Origin: Actinomycetota bacterium | GTDB taxonomy: Bacteria > Actinomycetota > Humimicrobiia > Humimicrobiales > Humimicrobiaceae | Direction of reading: 5' to 3' | NCBI GenBank assembly: GCA_028717265.1 | Contig: JAQUOE010000004.1 | Coordinates: 1 to 64,000, forward strand | Length of the DNA stretch: 64,000 bases | Part shown: positions 26,221 to 36,836 of the stretch, in pieces | How the letters are laid out: the number at the start of each line of letters is the position of its first letter | Numbering within the stretch: position 1 is the stretch's first letter | Program-made: the position numbers and the translations under genes | Notes under the pieces: model-generated | What the model was told of the DNA's origin: nothing | Seen by the model: the letters and a program-made list of their open reading frames with translations, nothing else | The model's database searches: none

Positions 26221-28587
26221 TTACCTCTTTTTCTTTAGAGTTAGGATTCTCAGGGCCGATATATAGCTTTGCCCCAGAGAAATACCCCCGTCATTTACAG
26301 GAACATTGAAATTTGAGTATACCTCAAAACCATCTTGCTTTAATATATCAAAACATCTTTTCAGGAGAAAGTTATTTTGAAAAACTCCGCCGCTCAGGCC
26401 AACCCTGCAAATTCCGCTTTTTTTTCTTATAGCATCACTGATTTCGAGCACAGCTGATGCCAGTGTATTATGGAATCTGGAAGATATTTTATCTTTTGGA
26501 ATCTTTTTACGCAAATCCTCGAATATTCGTAAAAAAATATGGTGATCGTCTATCAAGTATGTTCCATTTCTATAATCTATTTTTAAAGGATATTTTTCTC
26601 TGACTTTATAGCTGTTGGTCATCATTTCAAGATGTATTGCGGCCTCACCTTCAAAACTTGATACATGAGTGCAATCAAGAATGGAACTAACGGCATCAAA
26701 TAGTCTTCCCATGCTGGTAGTGACGGGGCTGTTGAATCCGGACTCCATCTGTTTTTCGATGGCTTCGATTTCGAGTTTAGATATTATTTTTTTATAAAAA
26801 GGTAGATTTTCATATAAAAACACGTAAAATTTATTTTCGCTGTACCTGCTGTTCTTCCATAGATGATACAGATAAGAAACAGCCATCCGGTATGGTTTTT
26901 TTATTGATATTTCTCCTCCGGGAAGAATCTTTTCTTTCAAATGGCCCACTCTTATAAAGTTTAAATTATGGTTTACCTCAAATATTTCGCTGCCCCAGAT
27001 CTTTCCATCATCTCCAAATCCGGTTCCATCCCAGGCAAAACCTATTAAATTTCCATTTATATTATTTTCGGCCATCACGCTTGCAATATGTGCCTTATGG
27101 TGTTGGACTTCGATCCCTGTTTCTATATTTTTTAATTTTGAGACAAAATTCGTAGAAGCATAAGCAGGGTGTTTATCATATGCTGCTGCATCTATTTTCT
27201 TGATATTAAAAAGTTTCCGATAATGCTTGAATATGGAGTTATAAAACTCAATGGACCGTGCATCATCGAGATCCCCGATATGCTGGCTCAAGATTGCATA
27301 ATTCTTTATAAGGAAGCAGAAGGTGCTTTTCTCATGGGCACCTGCTGCAAAAATAATCTGTCTTCCGATATCTTTTCCAAGCTTTATCGGATAGGGAGAG
27401 TATCCTCTGGCTCTTCTTATCATCATCTCTCTTCCGTCAAATATTTTTATTACCGAATCGTCGAACCTGCAGTAAATATCCCGGTCATGAAATAAAAAAT
27501 AATCACAGATGTCTTTCAATTTCTCAAGTGCCTCCGAATTTTCAGCCGATATGGGCTCTTCGGATACATTTCCGCTGGTCATAACAAGAGGTATGCCTAT
27601 ATGGTCGAAAATCAAATGATGCAGCGGAGTGTAGGGGAGCATGACTCCTTCATACCGGTTATATAAAGATACATAACGGGATACCGGATAATTTTTAGTA
27701 TTTTTTTCCAGTAAGACGATAGGAGCCCTGGGAGAAATGAGGCTCTCTATTTCTTTTTCATTTGACCTGTAATTTTTTTTAATATATTCGATATCTCTGA
27801 TCATTATGGCAAATGGTTTTGCAGGTCTTTTTTTTCTTTTCCTGAGCTCCATGACAGTATTATCCGATAGGGCACTGCAGGCGATCTGAAATCCTCCAAG
27901 ACTCTTTAAAGCAATGATCTTTCCACGTAACAGCAGTTCCGAGGAAGTGTCGATGATATTTTCGCAGTCTATCTTTTTCCCGTTTTTATCAGTGAGAAAT
28001 AATTTAGGACCGCATTTTTTACAGGCATTGGGCTGAGCATGGAATCTCCTGTTCCCGGGATCACTGTATTCGGCGGAGCAGTCTTTACACATCTGAAATT
28101 CCTGCATAGTGGTATGTGGCCTGTCATAGGGCATTTCCTTTATTATGGTAAATCTGGGTCCGCAATTGGTGCAGTTTGTAAATGGATAATCGTACCGGCG
28201 AGTGTCCTTATTATTTTTTATATCATCAATACAAAGACCACATGTGGCAATATCTGGAGAAACCAGCTGGAACCTTTCTTCGGTCTTCAGGCTTTTTCTT
28301 ATTTCAAAATTTTCAAATTCCCGGAAAGGGGCTTCTTCTGTCTTTATACATTCGATAACTGCAGCGGGAGGTTTACAAAATCTGATATCCGAAGAGAATT
28401 TTTCGGCTGTATCTTTATCCGGAACATTGATTAAGACGGTAACGCCTTCCGTGGTATTGGTTACAGTTCCATTTAAACTGTATTGCTGTGCAAGCCTATA
28501 TATAAAAGGCCTGAAGCCCACTCCCTGGACGATACCGGATATATTTATGCTAAAAGTCTTTAAATTGTTATATTTGTTGCCTGGCAT
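26221..28587 (-). CDS. hypF: Carbamoyltransferase HypF
   Basis: Acylphosphatase domain GIVQGVGFRPFIYRLA, paired Cys zinc motifs, YrdC-like region, VQHHKAHIASVMAEN, GLSGGVFQNNFL. Confidence 0.96.
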   Translation of the reverse strand: MPGNKYNNLKTFSINISGIVQGVGFRPFIYRLAQQYSLNGTVTNTTEGVTVLINVPDKDTAEKFSSDIRFCKPPAAVIECIKTEEAPFREFENFEIRKSLKTEERFQLVSPDIATCGLCIDDIKNNKDTRRYDYPFTNCTNCGPRFTIIKEMPYDRPHTTMQEFQMCKDCSAEYSDPGNRRFHAQPNACKKCGPKLFLTDKNGKKIDCENIIDTSSELLLRGKIIALKSLGGFQIACSALSDNTVMELRKRKKRPAKPFAIMIRDIEYIKKNYRSNEKEIESLISPRAPIVLLEKNTKNYPVSRYVSLYNRYEGVMLPYTPLHHLIFDHIGIPLVMTSGNVSEEPISAENSEALEKLKDICDYFLFHDRDIYCRFDDSVIKIFDGREMMIRRARGYSPYPIKLGKDIGRQIIFAAGAHEKSTFCFLIKNYAILSQHIGDLDDARSIEFYNSIFKHYRKLFNIKKIDAAAYDKHPAYASTNFVSKLKNIETGIEVQHHKAHIASVMAENNINGNLIGFAWDGTGFGDDGKIWGSEIFEVNHNLNFIRVGHLKEKILPGGEISIKKPYRMAVSYLYHLWKNSRYSENKFYVFLYENLPFYKKIISKLEIEAIEKQMESGFNSPVTTSMGRLFDAVSSILDCTHVSSFEGEAAIHLEMMTNSYKVREKYPLKIDYRNGTYLIDDHHIFLRIFEDLRKKIPKDKISSRFHNTLASAVLEISDAIRKKSGICRVGLSGGVFQNNFLLKRCFDILKQDGFEVYSNFNVPVNDGGISLGQSYISALRILTLKKKR

Positions 28588-28762
28588 ATTTAAAATCGTT
28601 GATATTTTAGCAGTAATATTAAAGTAAAGCCAATTGAACTGAAAGTTTGGTTTTTAATCCCGTTAGAAGATATAATATAACAAAAGACCGGATTAAATCC
28701 TGGATACTTAGTTACAAGAATTATTTGGATAATATCGTAAATATCAATATTTCTTAACTTAT

Positions 28763-29692
28763 TTGTTAAAAAAAATAATAAAATTAGGCCGTTTTCAGTT
28801 TACGCTTCCGGTATTTATGGTTTTTTCCTGTGGGGCACTGCAGGCAGTGCTTTCAAGTGACGGACTTTTTAATGCAGCCAGATTTATATTCGGATATCTT
28901 ATTTTCTTTTCTGCACAACTTTCGGTTCAATATAGCAATGAGTATTTTGATTTTGATTCCGACAGATTGACCATTCCTACTTTGTTTTCAGGTGGAAGTA
29001 AAGTCCTGAGGAATAATGAGAATTTAAAGATTTTTTCAAAGTGGATATCGATTTTATTGGCTATAGTATCAATAATACTTTCAGTCTTATTTGTTTTAGT
29101 TTTTAAAGTATCTGTCAGGATAATCATTCTAGCTATATCTGCGAACTTACTGGGCTGGTTCTATACTGCACCGCCATTAAAATTTTCATATAGAAGATTG
29201 GGCGAGATAACGATTATATTGATCATAGGGATAATCTTACCTGCAGCTGGATCTGTCACAGTCAGTGATTCCTTAAACAAAGAAATAATTGTAATAATGA
29301 TGCCATTATTGCTATATACAGCAATGCTGTCGATTGCGGTTGAAATTCCTGACTATGAAGCTGACAGGATTTCCTGTAAGAATAATCTTGTTTCGGTATT
29401 TGGCAGAAAGACAGGGTATTTAATATTATCTGTCCTTTCTTCGACAGCTTCTATTTATTTTATAATTATGTCTGTGTTAAATATGATACATGGATTTTAT
29501 AGATATGATATAAATTTTATAATGCTCGGATTGGCCTCAATACCTTCCTTAGTGACTTCGTTTTATGGAAATGTGGCAAATCCTTCCGAAAGAAGAAAAA
29601 TAACATTATTTATAAATGTGATTATTTTTTCTTTGTTCTTCATATTGCTTGTTTTCAGTATTCATTTGATTATCCTGGTTTTGTCGGGGTAA
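28763..29692 (+). CDS. UbiA-family prenyltransferase
   Basis: NEYFDFDSDR, hydrophobic, second motif DYEADRISCKNNLVSVFGRK. Apparent TTG start. Confidence 0.85.
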   Translation: MLKKIIKLGRFQFTLPVFMVFSCGALQAVLSSDGLFNAARFIFGYLIFFSAQLSVQYSNEYFDFDSDRLTIPTLFSGGSKVLRNNENLKIFSKWISILLAIVSIILSVLFVLVFKVSVRIIILAISANLLGWFYTAPPLKFSYRRLGEITIILIIGIILPAAGSVTVSDSLNKEIIVIMMPLLLYTAMLSIAVEIPDYEADRISCKNNLVSVFGRKTGYLILSVLSSTASIYFIIMSVLNMIHGFYRYDINFIMLGLASIPSLVTSFYGNVANPSERRKITLFINVIIFSLFFILLVFSIHLIILVLSG

Positions 29693-29793
29693 GAATATTT
29701 TTTAAAAGATTCTTTCTGTAAATAATCAGTTCAAATATTTTATAAATTCATTATAATTTTACTTATAATAATTTTTTTAAGAAGAAGGTCAAA

Positions 29794-30120
29794 ATGAGTT
29801 TTTATGAAATCGCAAAAGCTGACGATATACCGGAGGGAACAATGAAAGCCGTTTCGATTCAGGATAAAGAATTGATTGTAATAAATTATGAAGGCAATTA
29901 TTACGCCATAAACAGGATGTGCACTCATATGAGCGGCGACCTTTCAAAAGGAAAGCTTGAGGGAAAGATAATAATATGCCCGAGACATGGTTCCAGATTT
30001 GATGTTACCACAGGGAAAAGCATTTCGGGGCCCAGAATAGGTTTCCTTAAGCTCAAGACAAAAGATGAACCGAACTATCAGATAAAAATCGAAAATGACG
30101 TCATCAAAATTGATATTTAA
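29794..30120 (+). CDS. Rieske [2Fe-2S] ferredoxin-like protein
   Basis: CTHMSGDLSKGKLEGKIIICPRHGSRFDV. Confidence 0.92.
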   Translation: MSFYEIAKADDIPEGTMKAVSIQDKELIVINYEGNYYAINRMCTHMSGDLSKGKLEGKIIICPRHGSRFDVTTGKSISGPRIGFLKLKTKDEPNYQIKIENDVIKIDI

Positions 30121-30195
30121 TGCAATGCTTATTTTTGCAGGCTGAATAATTTGTTTGCGATAGTGTGCTCGATTTGTAAATATTTATTATTGCAA

Positions 30196-31452
30196 TTATT
30201 GATTTTTTTCTTCTACAGTGTCCTCATCAGCAGGTTCTTCTTCGGTACTCTGTATATCTCCGGCATCTATCAGAGCAATTGCACCCAGCATGGAGACATT
30301 ATTGAAATCAAATACTTTTGATGATGAAATTACAAGTTCTGTCGTTGGCATTTCCAATGGCAATTGATCCGTATCAAATATAGACACGGTAAATCCAAGC
30401 ACATCCAGATCTTCAGGTATATAATTGGTAAAGTTATACCAGGGGATGCTGGCCTCTATTATATATCCGCCTGCTATTCTGGTTGAAGCCGTATCTACTC
30501 CTCTGGGGGGTGCATTTGATGGCCAGTTCATAAAAGATTCCGCAATTATTCCCGTGAAATTACCGGGAGAGAAATCTATACGGTAATCGTCACTGTTATA
30601 AAAGGAAATCTGCATATCATCCGCGAGCTCGGTATCGAATACAATCATTATACTGTCGCCCTTATTTATCTGATTACCGGTATAATTCTGGCTGAACACA
30701 TCATCCATAACCCGGATAGCAAAATAAAATTTTTCATTATCCCAGCAGGAAAAAAATGTACCCGAAATATCAGTATGGGAAGTATAATGTTCTTTTAATA
30801 TGGTTGGTGTAAAGGCTGAAAAGCTCTCAAATTTATCCCATTCGTCTATACTGCCATCTATAACCGGAGCAGTATAGCATTTGTACGAAAATATAGGAAC
30901 TCCGGTAGTGGTATTCTGAATCCTCGGAATGGCCTGGTCAAGAACCTGGTTTTTCTTTTCTTCGATATCGACACTAGTAACATTGTCTCCTTCGGGTTCT
31001 ATCTCATACTGAACCGTAAAATTTACCGTATTTGATGTGGCTATTATATTACCGGTATTATCTATAAGCTGTGCTGTCATTTCATATTCGCCTGAACTGC
31101 CGGGATTCCAGTTATATTCGTAAGGTGGAGAAGTAAATGATTTTATTTCATTATCATTTACAAGGACTTTTATGATGTAATCTGTATTTTCTACTTCCGG
31201 TGCCCTGATCTCTATCGGGACCTGTTCGCTTTCATTGATGAAACTAAAAGGTTTATCATTTGTAGGAGAAGATATGAAAAGCGTATATTCGATCTCTTCT
31301 TCGGTTTCTTCTTCTACCCCGGAAAAGAAATTCAACGGCATACAGCTTCTGATTGAGAAAAATATTATCACTGCCATTATAAGGATCACTCCCAACAGGA
31401 TGTAGGGGACCTTGTCCATTATAGGATTATGTTTTTTATGGATCTTTTTCAT
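30196..31452 (-). CDS. TM-anchored protein with CBM9/DOMON-like domain
   Basis: N-terminal TM; Ig-like segment; PVIDGSIDEWDKFESF..FYFAIRVMDDVF..GDSIMIVFDTE resembling CBM9-like domains. Confidence 0.65.
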   Translation of the reverse strand: MKKIHKKHNPIMDKVPYILLGVILIMAVIIFFSIRSCMPLNFFSGVEEETEEEIEYTLFISSPTNDKPFSFINESEQVPIEIRAPEVENTDYIIKVLVNDNEIKSFTSPPYEYNWNPGSSGEYEMTAQLIDNTGNIIATSNTVNFTVQYEIEPEGDNVTSVDIEEKKNQVLDQAIPRIQNTTTGVPIFSYKCYTAPVIDGSIDEWDKFESFSAFTPTILKEHYTSHTDISGTFFSCWDNEKFYFAIRVMDDVFSQNYTGNQINKGDSIMIVFDTELADDMQISFYNSDDYRIDFSPGNFTGIIAESFMNWPSNAPPRGVDTASTRIAGGYIIEASIPWYNFTNYIPEDLDVLGFTVSIFDTDQLPLEMPTTELVISSSKVFDFNNVSMLGAIALIDAGDIQSTEEEPADEDTVEEKNQ

Positions 31453-33530
31453 TCCTTCTGTTTGTTCCTTTCTTCGGTTATTTTCTGAGCCAGCATTGGC
31501 GGAACTTCTTCATAATGTGAAAATTTTTGAATGAAGCGCCCTCTTCCCTGGGTAAGTGAAGTCAGATCAATAGTATAATTAAAAGTCTCGGATTGGGGCA
31601 AAGAAGCCCTGATTAGCTGTTTTTTATTTTCAATAGGGTTTATTGATATGATTTTTCCTCTCTTTGAATTTATATCCCCGATTATATCTCCCATATATTT
31701 CTCAGGCACAGTGATTTCAAGCTCATTGATGGGTTCAAGAATAACGGGAGAAGCTTCCTGCATTCCCTTCTTAAATGCCATGGATGCTGCAATCTTAAAG
31801 GCCATCTCGGAAGAATCGACAGTATGATATGATCCGTCATATAAATCTACACTTACATCAACTACAGGGGATTCCGCAAGAACACCTTTCAGAAGCGCTT
31901 CCCTGATACCTTTTTCCACACCGGGTATATATCCCTTTGGTATGGCACCGCCAAAAATACTATTCTTGAACTCAAAACCTCCGCCGCTTGGCAGTGGTTT
32001 TATCTCGATTAGAACATGCCCGTATTGCCCTCTTCCTCCGGATTGTTTTTTATATTTGTATTCCGCTTTAGCATCTTTTCTTATCGTCTCTTTATATGCA
32101 ACCAGAGGTGTCAATATATCTATATCGATATCGAATTTCTCTTTCAGCTTCTCTTTAGCGATGGAAATGTGAAGTTCTCCCATGCCCCAGATTATGTTTT
32201 GATGCACCTCAAGGTTTAGCTCCTGTTTGATTGTCGGATCTTCCTGAATCAATTTGGAAAGTCCGTTACTTATTTTTTCTTCATCGCCTTTGCTCCTGGG
32301 GATGACAGCTCTGGGCAGTGTGGGGGAATAATATTCCGTTTCAGGTATTTTTAACGGCTGGTCCTGACCGGAGATAGTGTCATCATTTAAAATATCCATA
32401 ATCTTTGAAACGGCCACAATTTCTCCGCAGGAAGCTTCATCTGTATCAATTTGATTTTTACCCTGGAGCTTGAACAAATTGGTGAATTTATAAGTTTTTC
32501 CGGAACTTGAAACATAATAACTTTCATTGATCCTTATAGTTCCCGAAAAAATTCTGAATATCGATAATTTACCTATATAAGGATCTGCCATTGTTTTAAA
32601 AACATATGCCAGCACAGGCTTATCAGGTGTGGGTTTAATTTCTATTTCTGATTTCTTATTCAAATCCTGTGCCTTTAAGGGCGGTATATCAAGTGCGGAA
32701 GGAAGTAGGGAATTTATATAGTCCATTAATATATCTATGCCGGAATTTTTTCCGGAGGAAATTGCGAATACCGGGATAACCTTGCCTTCCATTACAGCTT
32801 TTTTAAGGTTTTCATTTATTACGGCTTCATCGATCTTTTCACCTTCCAGATATTTATTAAGTAGTTCGTCATTCGTTTCCACTATGGTTTCGATAAGTTC
32901 ATTATGGTGACGTTCGATCTGATTTTTAATTTTTTCATCTATCGGAATCTTATTACCGGTAAAATTCTTCTCTTTGTATTCATATGCCTGATTTTGAAGT
33001 ATATCGACGACTTTCGAAAAATTTTCACCGCTGTTTAGCGGAACTGTTACAGGAACAAGTTTTAACCTGTATTCATTTTTTATATCTTCAATGACTTTAG
33101 AATAATCTATATTTTCAAGATCCATTTTATTTAATACGAGAAATGCAGGTTTGGGATTTTTGCCAAGCAATTCTATGACTAATTCGGTTGGAGCCTGTAT
33201 TCCTGATTTTATATCAATAACCAGAAGTGCGCTGTCTATTACTTTGATTGCGGCCTGTGTTTGTCCTATGAAATCCATATATCCCGGACAGTCTATAAGG
33301 TTTATGTTAAAATCTTTCCATTTATAATTAAGTATGCTTGAGTTTATACTGAAACCTTTTTTGGTTTCCAGCGGACTGAAATCAGAAGTCGTATTTTTTG
33401 TTTCTATGGTTCCAGGCCTATCGATTGATTTGGAATTGAATAAAATGCATTCTGCAAGTGTAGTTTTCCCGGTCCCATTTCCAGAGATAAGCCCAATAAC
33501 TTTATTGTTAGAGCAACTTTTACCATTCAT
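31449..33530 (-). CDS. Elongation factor G-like GTPase (FusA2-type)
   Basis: SGNGTGKTTL, DCPGYMDFIGQ, LNKMD, EF-G C-terminal domains (GGRGQYGHVLIEI, MGDIIGDINSKRGKI). GGGGAGG followed by ATG 33530; upstream 47 codons of the ORF rejected. Confidence 0.9.
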   Translation of the reverse strand: MNGKSCSNNKVIGLISGNGTGKTTLAECILFNSKSIDRPGTIETKNTTSDFSPLETKKGFSINSSILNYKWKDFNINLIDCPGYMDFIGQTQAAIKVIDSALLVIDIKSGIQAPTELVIELLGKNPKPAFLVLNKMDLENIDYSKVIEDIKNEYRLKLVPVTVPLNSGENFSKVVDILQNQAYEYKEKNFTGNKIPIDEKIKNQIERHHNELIETIVETNDELLNKYLEGEKIDEAVINENLKKAVMEGKVIPVFAISSGKNSGIDILMDYINSLLPSALDIPPLKAQDLNKKSEIEIKPTPDKPVLAYVFKTMADPYIGKLSIFRIFSGTIRINESYYVSSSGKTYKFTNLFKLQGKNQIDTDEASCGEIVAVSKIMDILNDDTISGQDQPLKIPETEYYSPTLPRAVIPRSKGDEEKISNGLSKLIQEDPTIKQELNLEVHQNIIWGMGELHISIAKEKLKEKFDIDIDILTPLVAYKETIRKDAKAEYKYKKQSGGRGQYGHVLIEIKPLPSGGGFEFKNSIFGGAIPKGYIPGVEKGIREALLKGVLAESPVVDVSVDLYDGSYHTVDSSEMAFKIAASMAFKKGMQEASPVILEPINELEITVPEKYMGDIIGDINSKRGKIISINPIENKKQLIRASLPQSETFNYTIDLTSLTQGRGRFIQKFSHYEEVPPMLAQKITEERNKQKE

Positions 33531-33786
33531 TAGCATCCTCCCCGAGAGTGTCAGATTTTTTAGATAGTACTTAAGCCGCAATAAGGTAATAGAAGAAATA
33601 TACCATAAAAATTTTTTTGTGTAAAAACAATATTGATATGCCCGGGGAGCCTGAAATTGACCATGGCTCATGATTATATTTTTGCAATTGGTTATATGAT
33701 ATAATCTAAAGTTGTTTATTTTTAATGTGGAAAAATGTAAAATATTTTATTTTAAATGGTTAAAATAAAGCAGTCAGGAGGTTAGT

Positions 33787-34356
33787 ATGCTGCCAGGTGT
33801 AATTGCTGCAATAGCAGTGATATTTGGAATAATAATAGTGCTGGTTGTGATCGCGATTGGCGTATATAATTCCATAGTATCATTAAGAAACAAGGTAGAT
33901 AATTCATGGCACCAGATCGATGTACAGTTACGTAAAAGATATGATCTGATACCAAATCTGGTCGAAACAGTCAAAGGTTATGCAAAACATGAGATGGAAA
34001 CCCTCGAGAAAGTAATAAGCGCCAGAAACATGGGAATTGATGCTAAAACAGTAAAAGATCAGGCTAAAGCCGAAAATATGATAACTGAGACCTTAAAGTC
34101 ATTATTTGCATTATCTGAAAATTATCCCAATCTTAAGGCTGACCAGCATTTTTCAAGATTAATGGAGCAGTTGAATGGTATTGAAAGTAATATTGCATAT
34201 GCCAGACAGTTTTATAATGATATGGTCATGAAGCTTAATACCAGAATACAAACTTTTCCGGGGAATATATTCGCTCGTATGTTTAATTTCACTACCCGGG
34301 ATTATTTTGAAATAGAAGAAGCTGCAGCCAGAGAACCGGTAAAGGTCCAGTTCTAA
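33787..34356 (+). CDS. LemA family protein
   Basis: IAIGVYNSIVSLRNKVDNSWHQIDVQLRKRYDLIPNLVETVKGYAKHE. Confidence 0.95.
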   Translation: MLPGVIAAIAVIFGIIIVLVVIAIGVYNSIVSLRNKVDNSWHQIDVQLRKRYDLIPNLVETVKGYAKHEMETLEKVISARNMGIDAKTVKDQAKAENMITETLKSLFALSENYPNLKADQHFSRLMEQLNGIESNIAYARQFYNDMVMKLNTRIQTFPGNIFARMFNFTTRDYFEIEEAAAREPVKVQF

Positions 34357-34387
34357 AAAATAGTCCTAAAAAGGCGTGATTTAAGTA

Positions 34388-35329
34388 ATGTATGAACAAA
34401 TTGCCAGCAACAGGGCAAAAACTGTATTTATAATAATAGGATTCATCGTTTTTATAACTGCTGTAGGATTTGCAGTGGGTTATTATGTGGACTATCGTTA
34501 TGGTATCAACAGGAGTAATTCCATACTGTTTATGGCATTAGCTTTAATACTGGCCATTATTATGAGTTTTTCCAGTTATTATTACAGCGATAAAATAGTG
34601 CTCGGCCTTACACAGGCAAGACCTATATCCAGAGAGGAAAATCCAAGGATATATTATATGGTGGAAGGGCTCACAATAGCAGCGGGACTCCCTATGCCCG
34701 GAATATATATGATAGAAGATGAAGGAATGAACGCATTCGCCACGGGTCGAAATCCTCAGAACAGTGTAGTAGTTTTTACCAGCGGACTGCTTAATAATTT
34801 GAATGATGAGGAACTTAAAGGAGTGATTTCTCATGAACTTTCTCACATAAAGAATTATGACATACTGCTGGGAACAATAGTGGTCATTCTGGTAGGAATG
34901 GTGACTATAATAAGTAATATTACATTGCGCAGTTTTATTTTCGGCGGCAGGGGAAGGAAATCCAGCAGAAATTCCGGTGGAAATCTAATAACCGTTATCT
35001 TTCTTGTAGTGGGAATAGCGCTCTTGATATTGTCGCCGATAATCGCAACGATTATAAGACTGGCAATAAGCAGAAACAGAGAATTTTTAGCTGATTCGAC
35101 CGGAGCCATGGTTTCAAGATATCCGGCAGGACTGGCGAGTGCACTGAGAAAAATAAGCAGTCACAGTGCAGTTAAAACAGCAAATAGTGCGACCGCACAT
35201 CTTTTTATAGCCAATCCGATTGCAGGTAAATCAAAAGCATTATTTAGTAATTTATTCAACACGCATCCTCCTACCGAGGAAAGGATCAGAAGGCTGGAAA
35301 GCATGTCTTTGGGAGTGGGTGTAAAATAA
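34388..35329 (+). CDS. htpX: M48 zinc metalloprotease HtpX
   Basis: [26 protein letters not shown]-terminal [12 protein letters not shown]; next to lemA. Confidence 0.93.
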   Translation: MYEQIASNRAKTVFIIIGFIVFITAVGFAVGYYVDYRYGINRSNSILFMALALILAIIMSFSSYYYSDKIVLGLTQARPISREENPRIYYMVEGLTIAAGLPMPGIYMIEDEGMNAFATGRNPQNSVVVFTSGLLNNLNDEELKGVISHELSHIKNYDILLGTIVVILVGMVTIISNITLRSFIFGGRGRKSSRNSGGNLITVIFLVVGIALLILSPIIATIIRLAISRNREFLADSTGAMVSRYPAGLASALRKISSHSAVKTANSATAHLFIANPIAGKSKALFSNLFNTHPPTEERIRRLESMSLGVGVK

Positions 35330-35348
35330 TAGGAGGTGTTTTAATAAT

Positions 35349-36230
35349 ATGGAAAAAGGAACATTAAAAATAAAGTCAGGACTTGCCCGGATGCTTAAAG
35401 GCGGGGTGATAATGGATGTCACTTCTGTGGAACAGGCAAAAATTGCAGAGGAAGCAGGGGCAGTATCGGTAATGGCACTGGAAAGGATACCTGCGGATAT
35501 AAGAGCTACCGGCGGCGTAGCAAGGATGACAGATCCTGAAATAATATCAAAGATCATGGAGGCCGTTTCTATTCCCGTAATGGCAAAAGCAAGAATAGGG
35601 CATTTTGCGGAGGCACAGATCCTGGAGTCCATTGGTATAGATTATATAGATGAGAGCGAAGTGCTGACTCCGGCAGATGAGAAGTATCATATAAACAAGT
35701 GGAACTTTAAGGTTCCTTTTGTATGCGGTGCCACGAATCTGGGAGAAGCTTTAAGAAGAATAGGTGAAGGTGCCGCAATGATAAGAACAAAAGGGGAAGC
35801 CGGTACCGGAGACGTCATAGAAGCAGTGAAACATATGAGGAGTATAAAAGACGAGATTGTAAAAGTTGCTTCACTGCCAGGGGAAGAGCTTATGACGATA
35901 TCAAAAGAAATGGGTGCTCCTTACGATCTTGTGGTATATGTCCACGAGAACAAGAATTTACCGGTAGTCAATTTTTCTGCCGGTGGAATATCCACTCCTG
36001 CAGATGCCGCGATGATTATGCAGCTTGGCGCGGACGGTATCTTCGTAGGTTCGGGGATTTTTAAATCAGAAAATCCTTCAAAGATGGCTCAGGCTATTGT
36101 CGAAGCTACTACCCATTATAATAACCCCGAAGTTCTTGCAAGAGTTTCCAGAGGGCTGGGAAATCCGATGAGAGGAACTGCCGTATCGGCACTTTCAAAA
36201 GAGGAAGTTATCTCGAATAGAGGATGGTAA
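35349..36230 (+). CDS. pdxS: Pyridoxal 5'-phosphate synthase lyase subunit PdxS
   Basis: [52 protein letters not shown]. Confidence 0.97.
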   Translation: MEKGTLKIKSGLARMLKGGVIMDVTSVEQAKIAEEAGAVSVMALERIPADIRATGGVARMTDPEIISKIMEAVSIPVMAKARIGHFAEAQILESIGIDYIDESEVLTPADEKYHINKWNFKVPFVCGATNLGEALRRIGEGAAMIRTKGEAGTGDVIEAVKHMRSIKDEIVKVASLPGEELMTISKEMGAPYDLVVYVHENKNLPVVNFSAGGISTPADAAMIMQLGADGIFVGSGIFKSENPSKMAQAIVEATTHYNNPEVLARVSRGLGNPMRGTAVSALSKEEVISNRGW

Positions 36231-36236
36231 AAAGAA

Positions 36237-36836
36237 GTGGGTAGTATTGTAGCCGGGGTTCTTTCCCTCCAGGGAGCTTTCGAAGAACATGTAAATAAAT
36301 TGAAAGAATGCGGGATATCCGCAGTGGAAGTAAGATTTCCGGAACAGCTTGAAAAAATCGATGGACTTATTATTCCGGGTGGTGAGAGCACGACTATAAA
36401 TAAATTGCTCGAAAAATACAAATTCAAAGATAATCTTGATAAGTTCAACAGGAAACATAAACCAATATTCGGAACCTGTGCCGGTTTGATTCTTCTGGCA
36501 AAAAACATCGAAGGTGAAGATAAGGGTCTGGGTTATATAGATATCGAAGTACGGAGAAATGCATATGGACGTCAGGCAGATAGTTTTGAGGAACCGCTTG
36601 ATTTAAGTCTTGACAGAGGTGAGAACGGCGGTAAATTCGAATCAGTTTTTATAAGAGCACCAAAAATTATAAGTGCAGGCAAAGGAGTCGCCATTTTAGC
36701 AAGATATAATGAGGATATGGTACTGGCAAGAGAAAATAATGTTATGGTTTGCGCTTTTCATCCCGAACTCACGGATGATCTCAGGATACATAAATATTTT
36801 ATAAATATGATGAAAAATTATAAAGGAGAGAATTGA
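36237..36836 (+). CDS. pdxT: Pyridoxal 5'-phosphate synthase glutaminase subunit PdxT
   Basis: GVLSLQGAFEEH, IPGGESTTI, GTCAGLILLA, FHPELTDD. Confidence 0.96.
   Translation: MGSIVAGVLSLQGAFEEHVNKLKECGISAVEVRFPEQLEKIDGLIIPGGESTTINKLLEKYKFKDNLDKFNRKHKPIFGTCAGLILLAKNIEGEDKGLGYIDIEVRRNAYGRQADSFEEPLDLSLDRGENGGKFESVFIRAPKIISAGKGVAILARYNEDMVLARENNVMVCAFHPELTDDLRIHKYFINMMKNYKGEN

Noticed and set aside
28700-28730. Single TTACAA site between hypF and the UbiA gene
   Set aside because: Only one half-site (GTTACAAGAATTATTTGG) with no partner 11 nt away; likely chance in AT-rich DNA.
31500-33671. N-terminal 47-residue extension of the EF-G-like ORF (MSHGQFQAPRAYQ...)
   Set aside because: A strong GGGGAGG precedes ATG 33530, where EF-G similarity begins; the upstream part is non-coding frame read-through.
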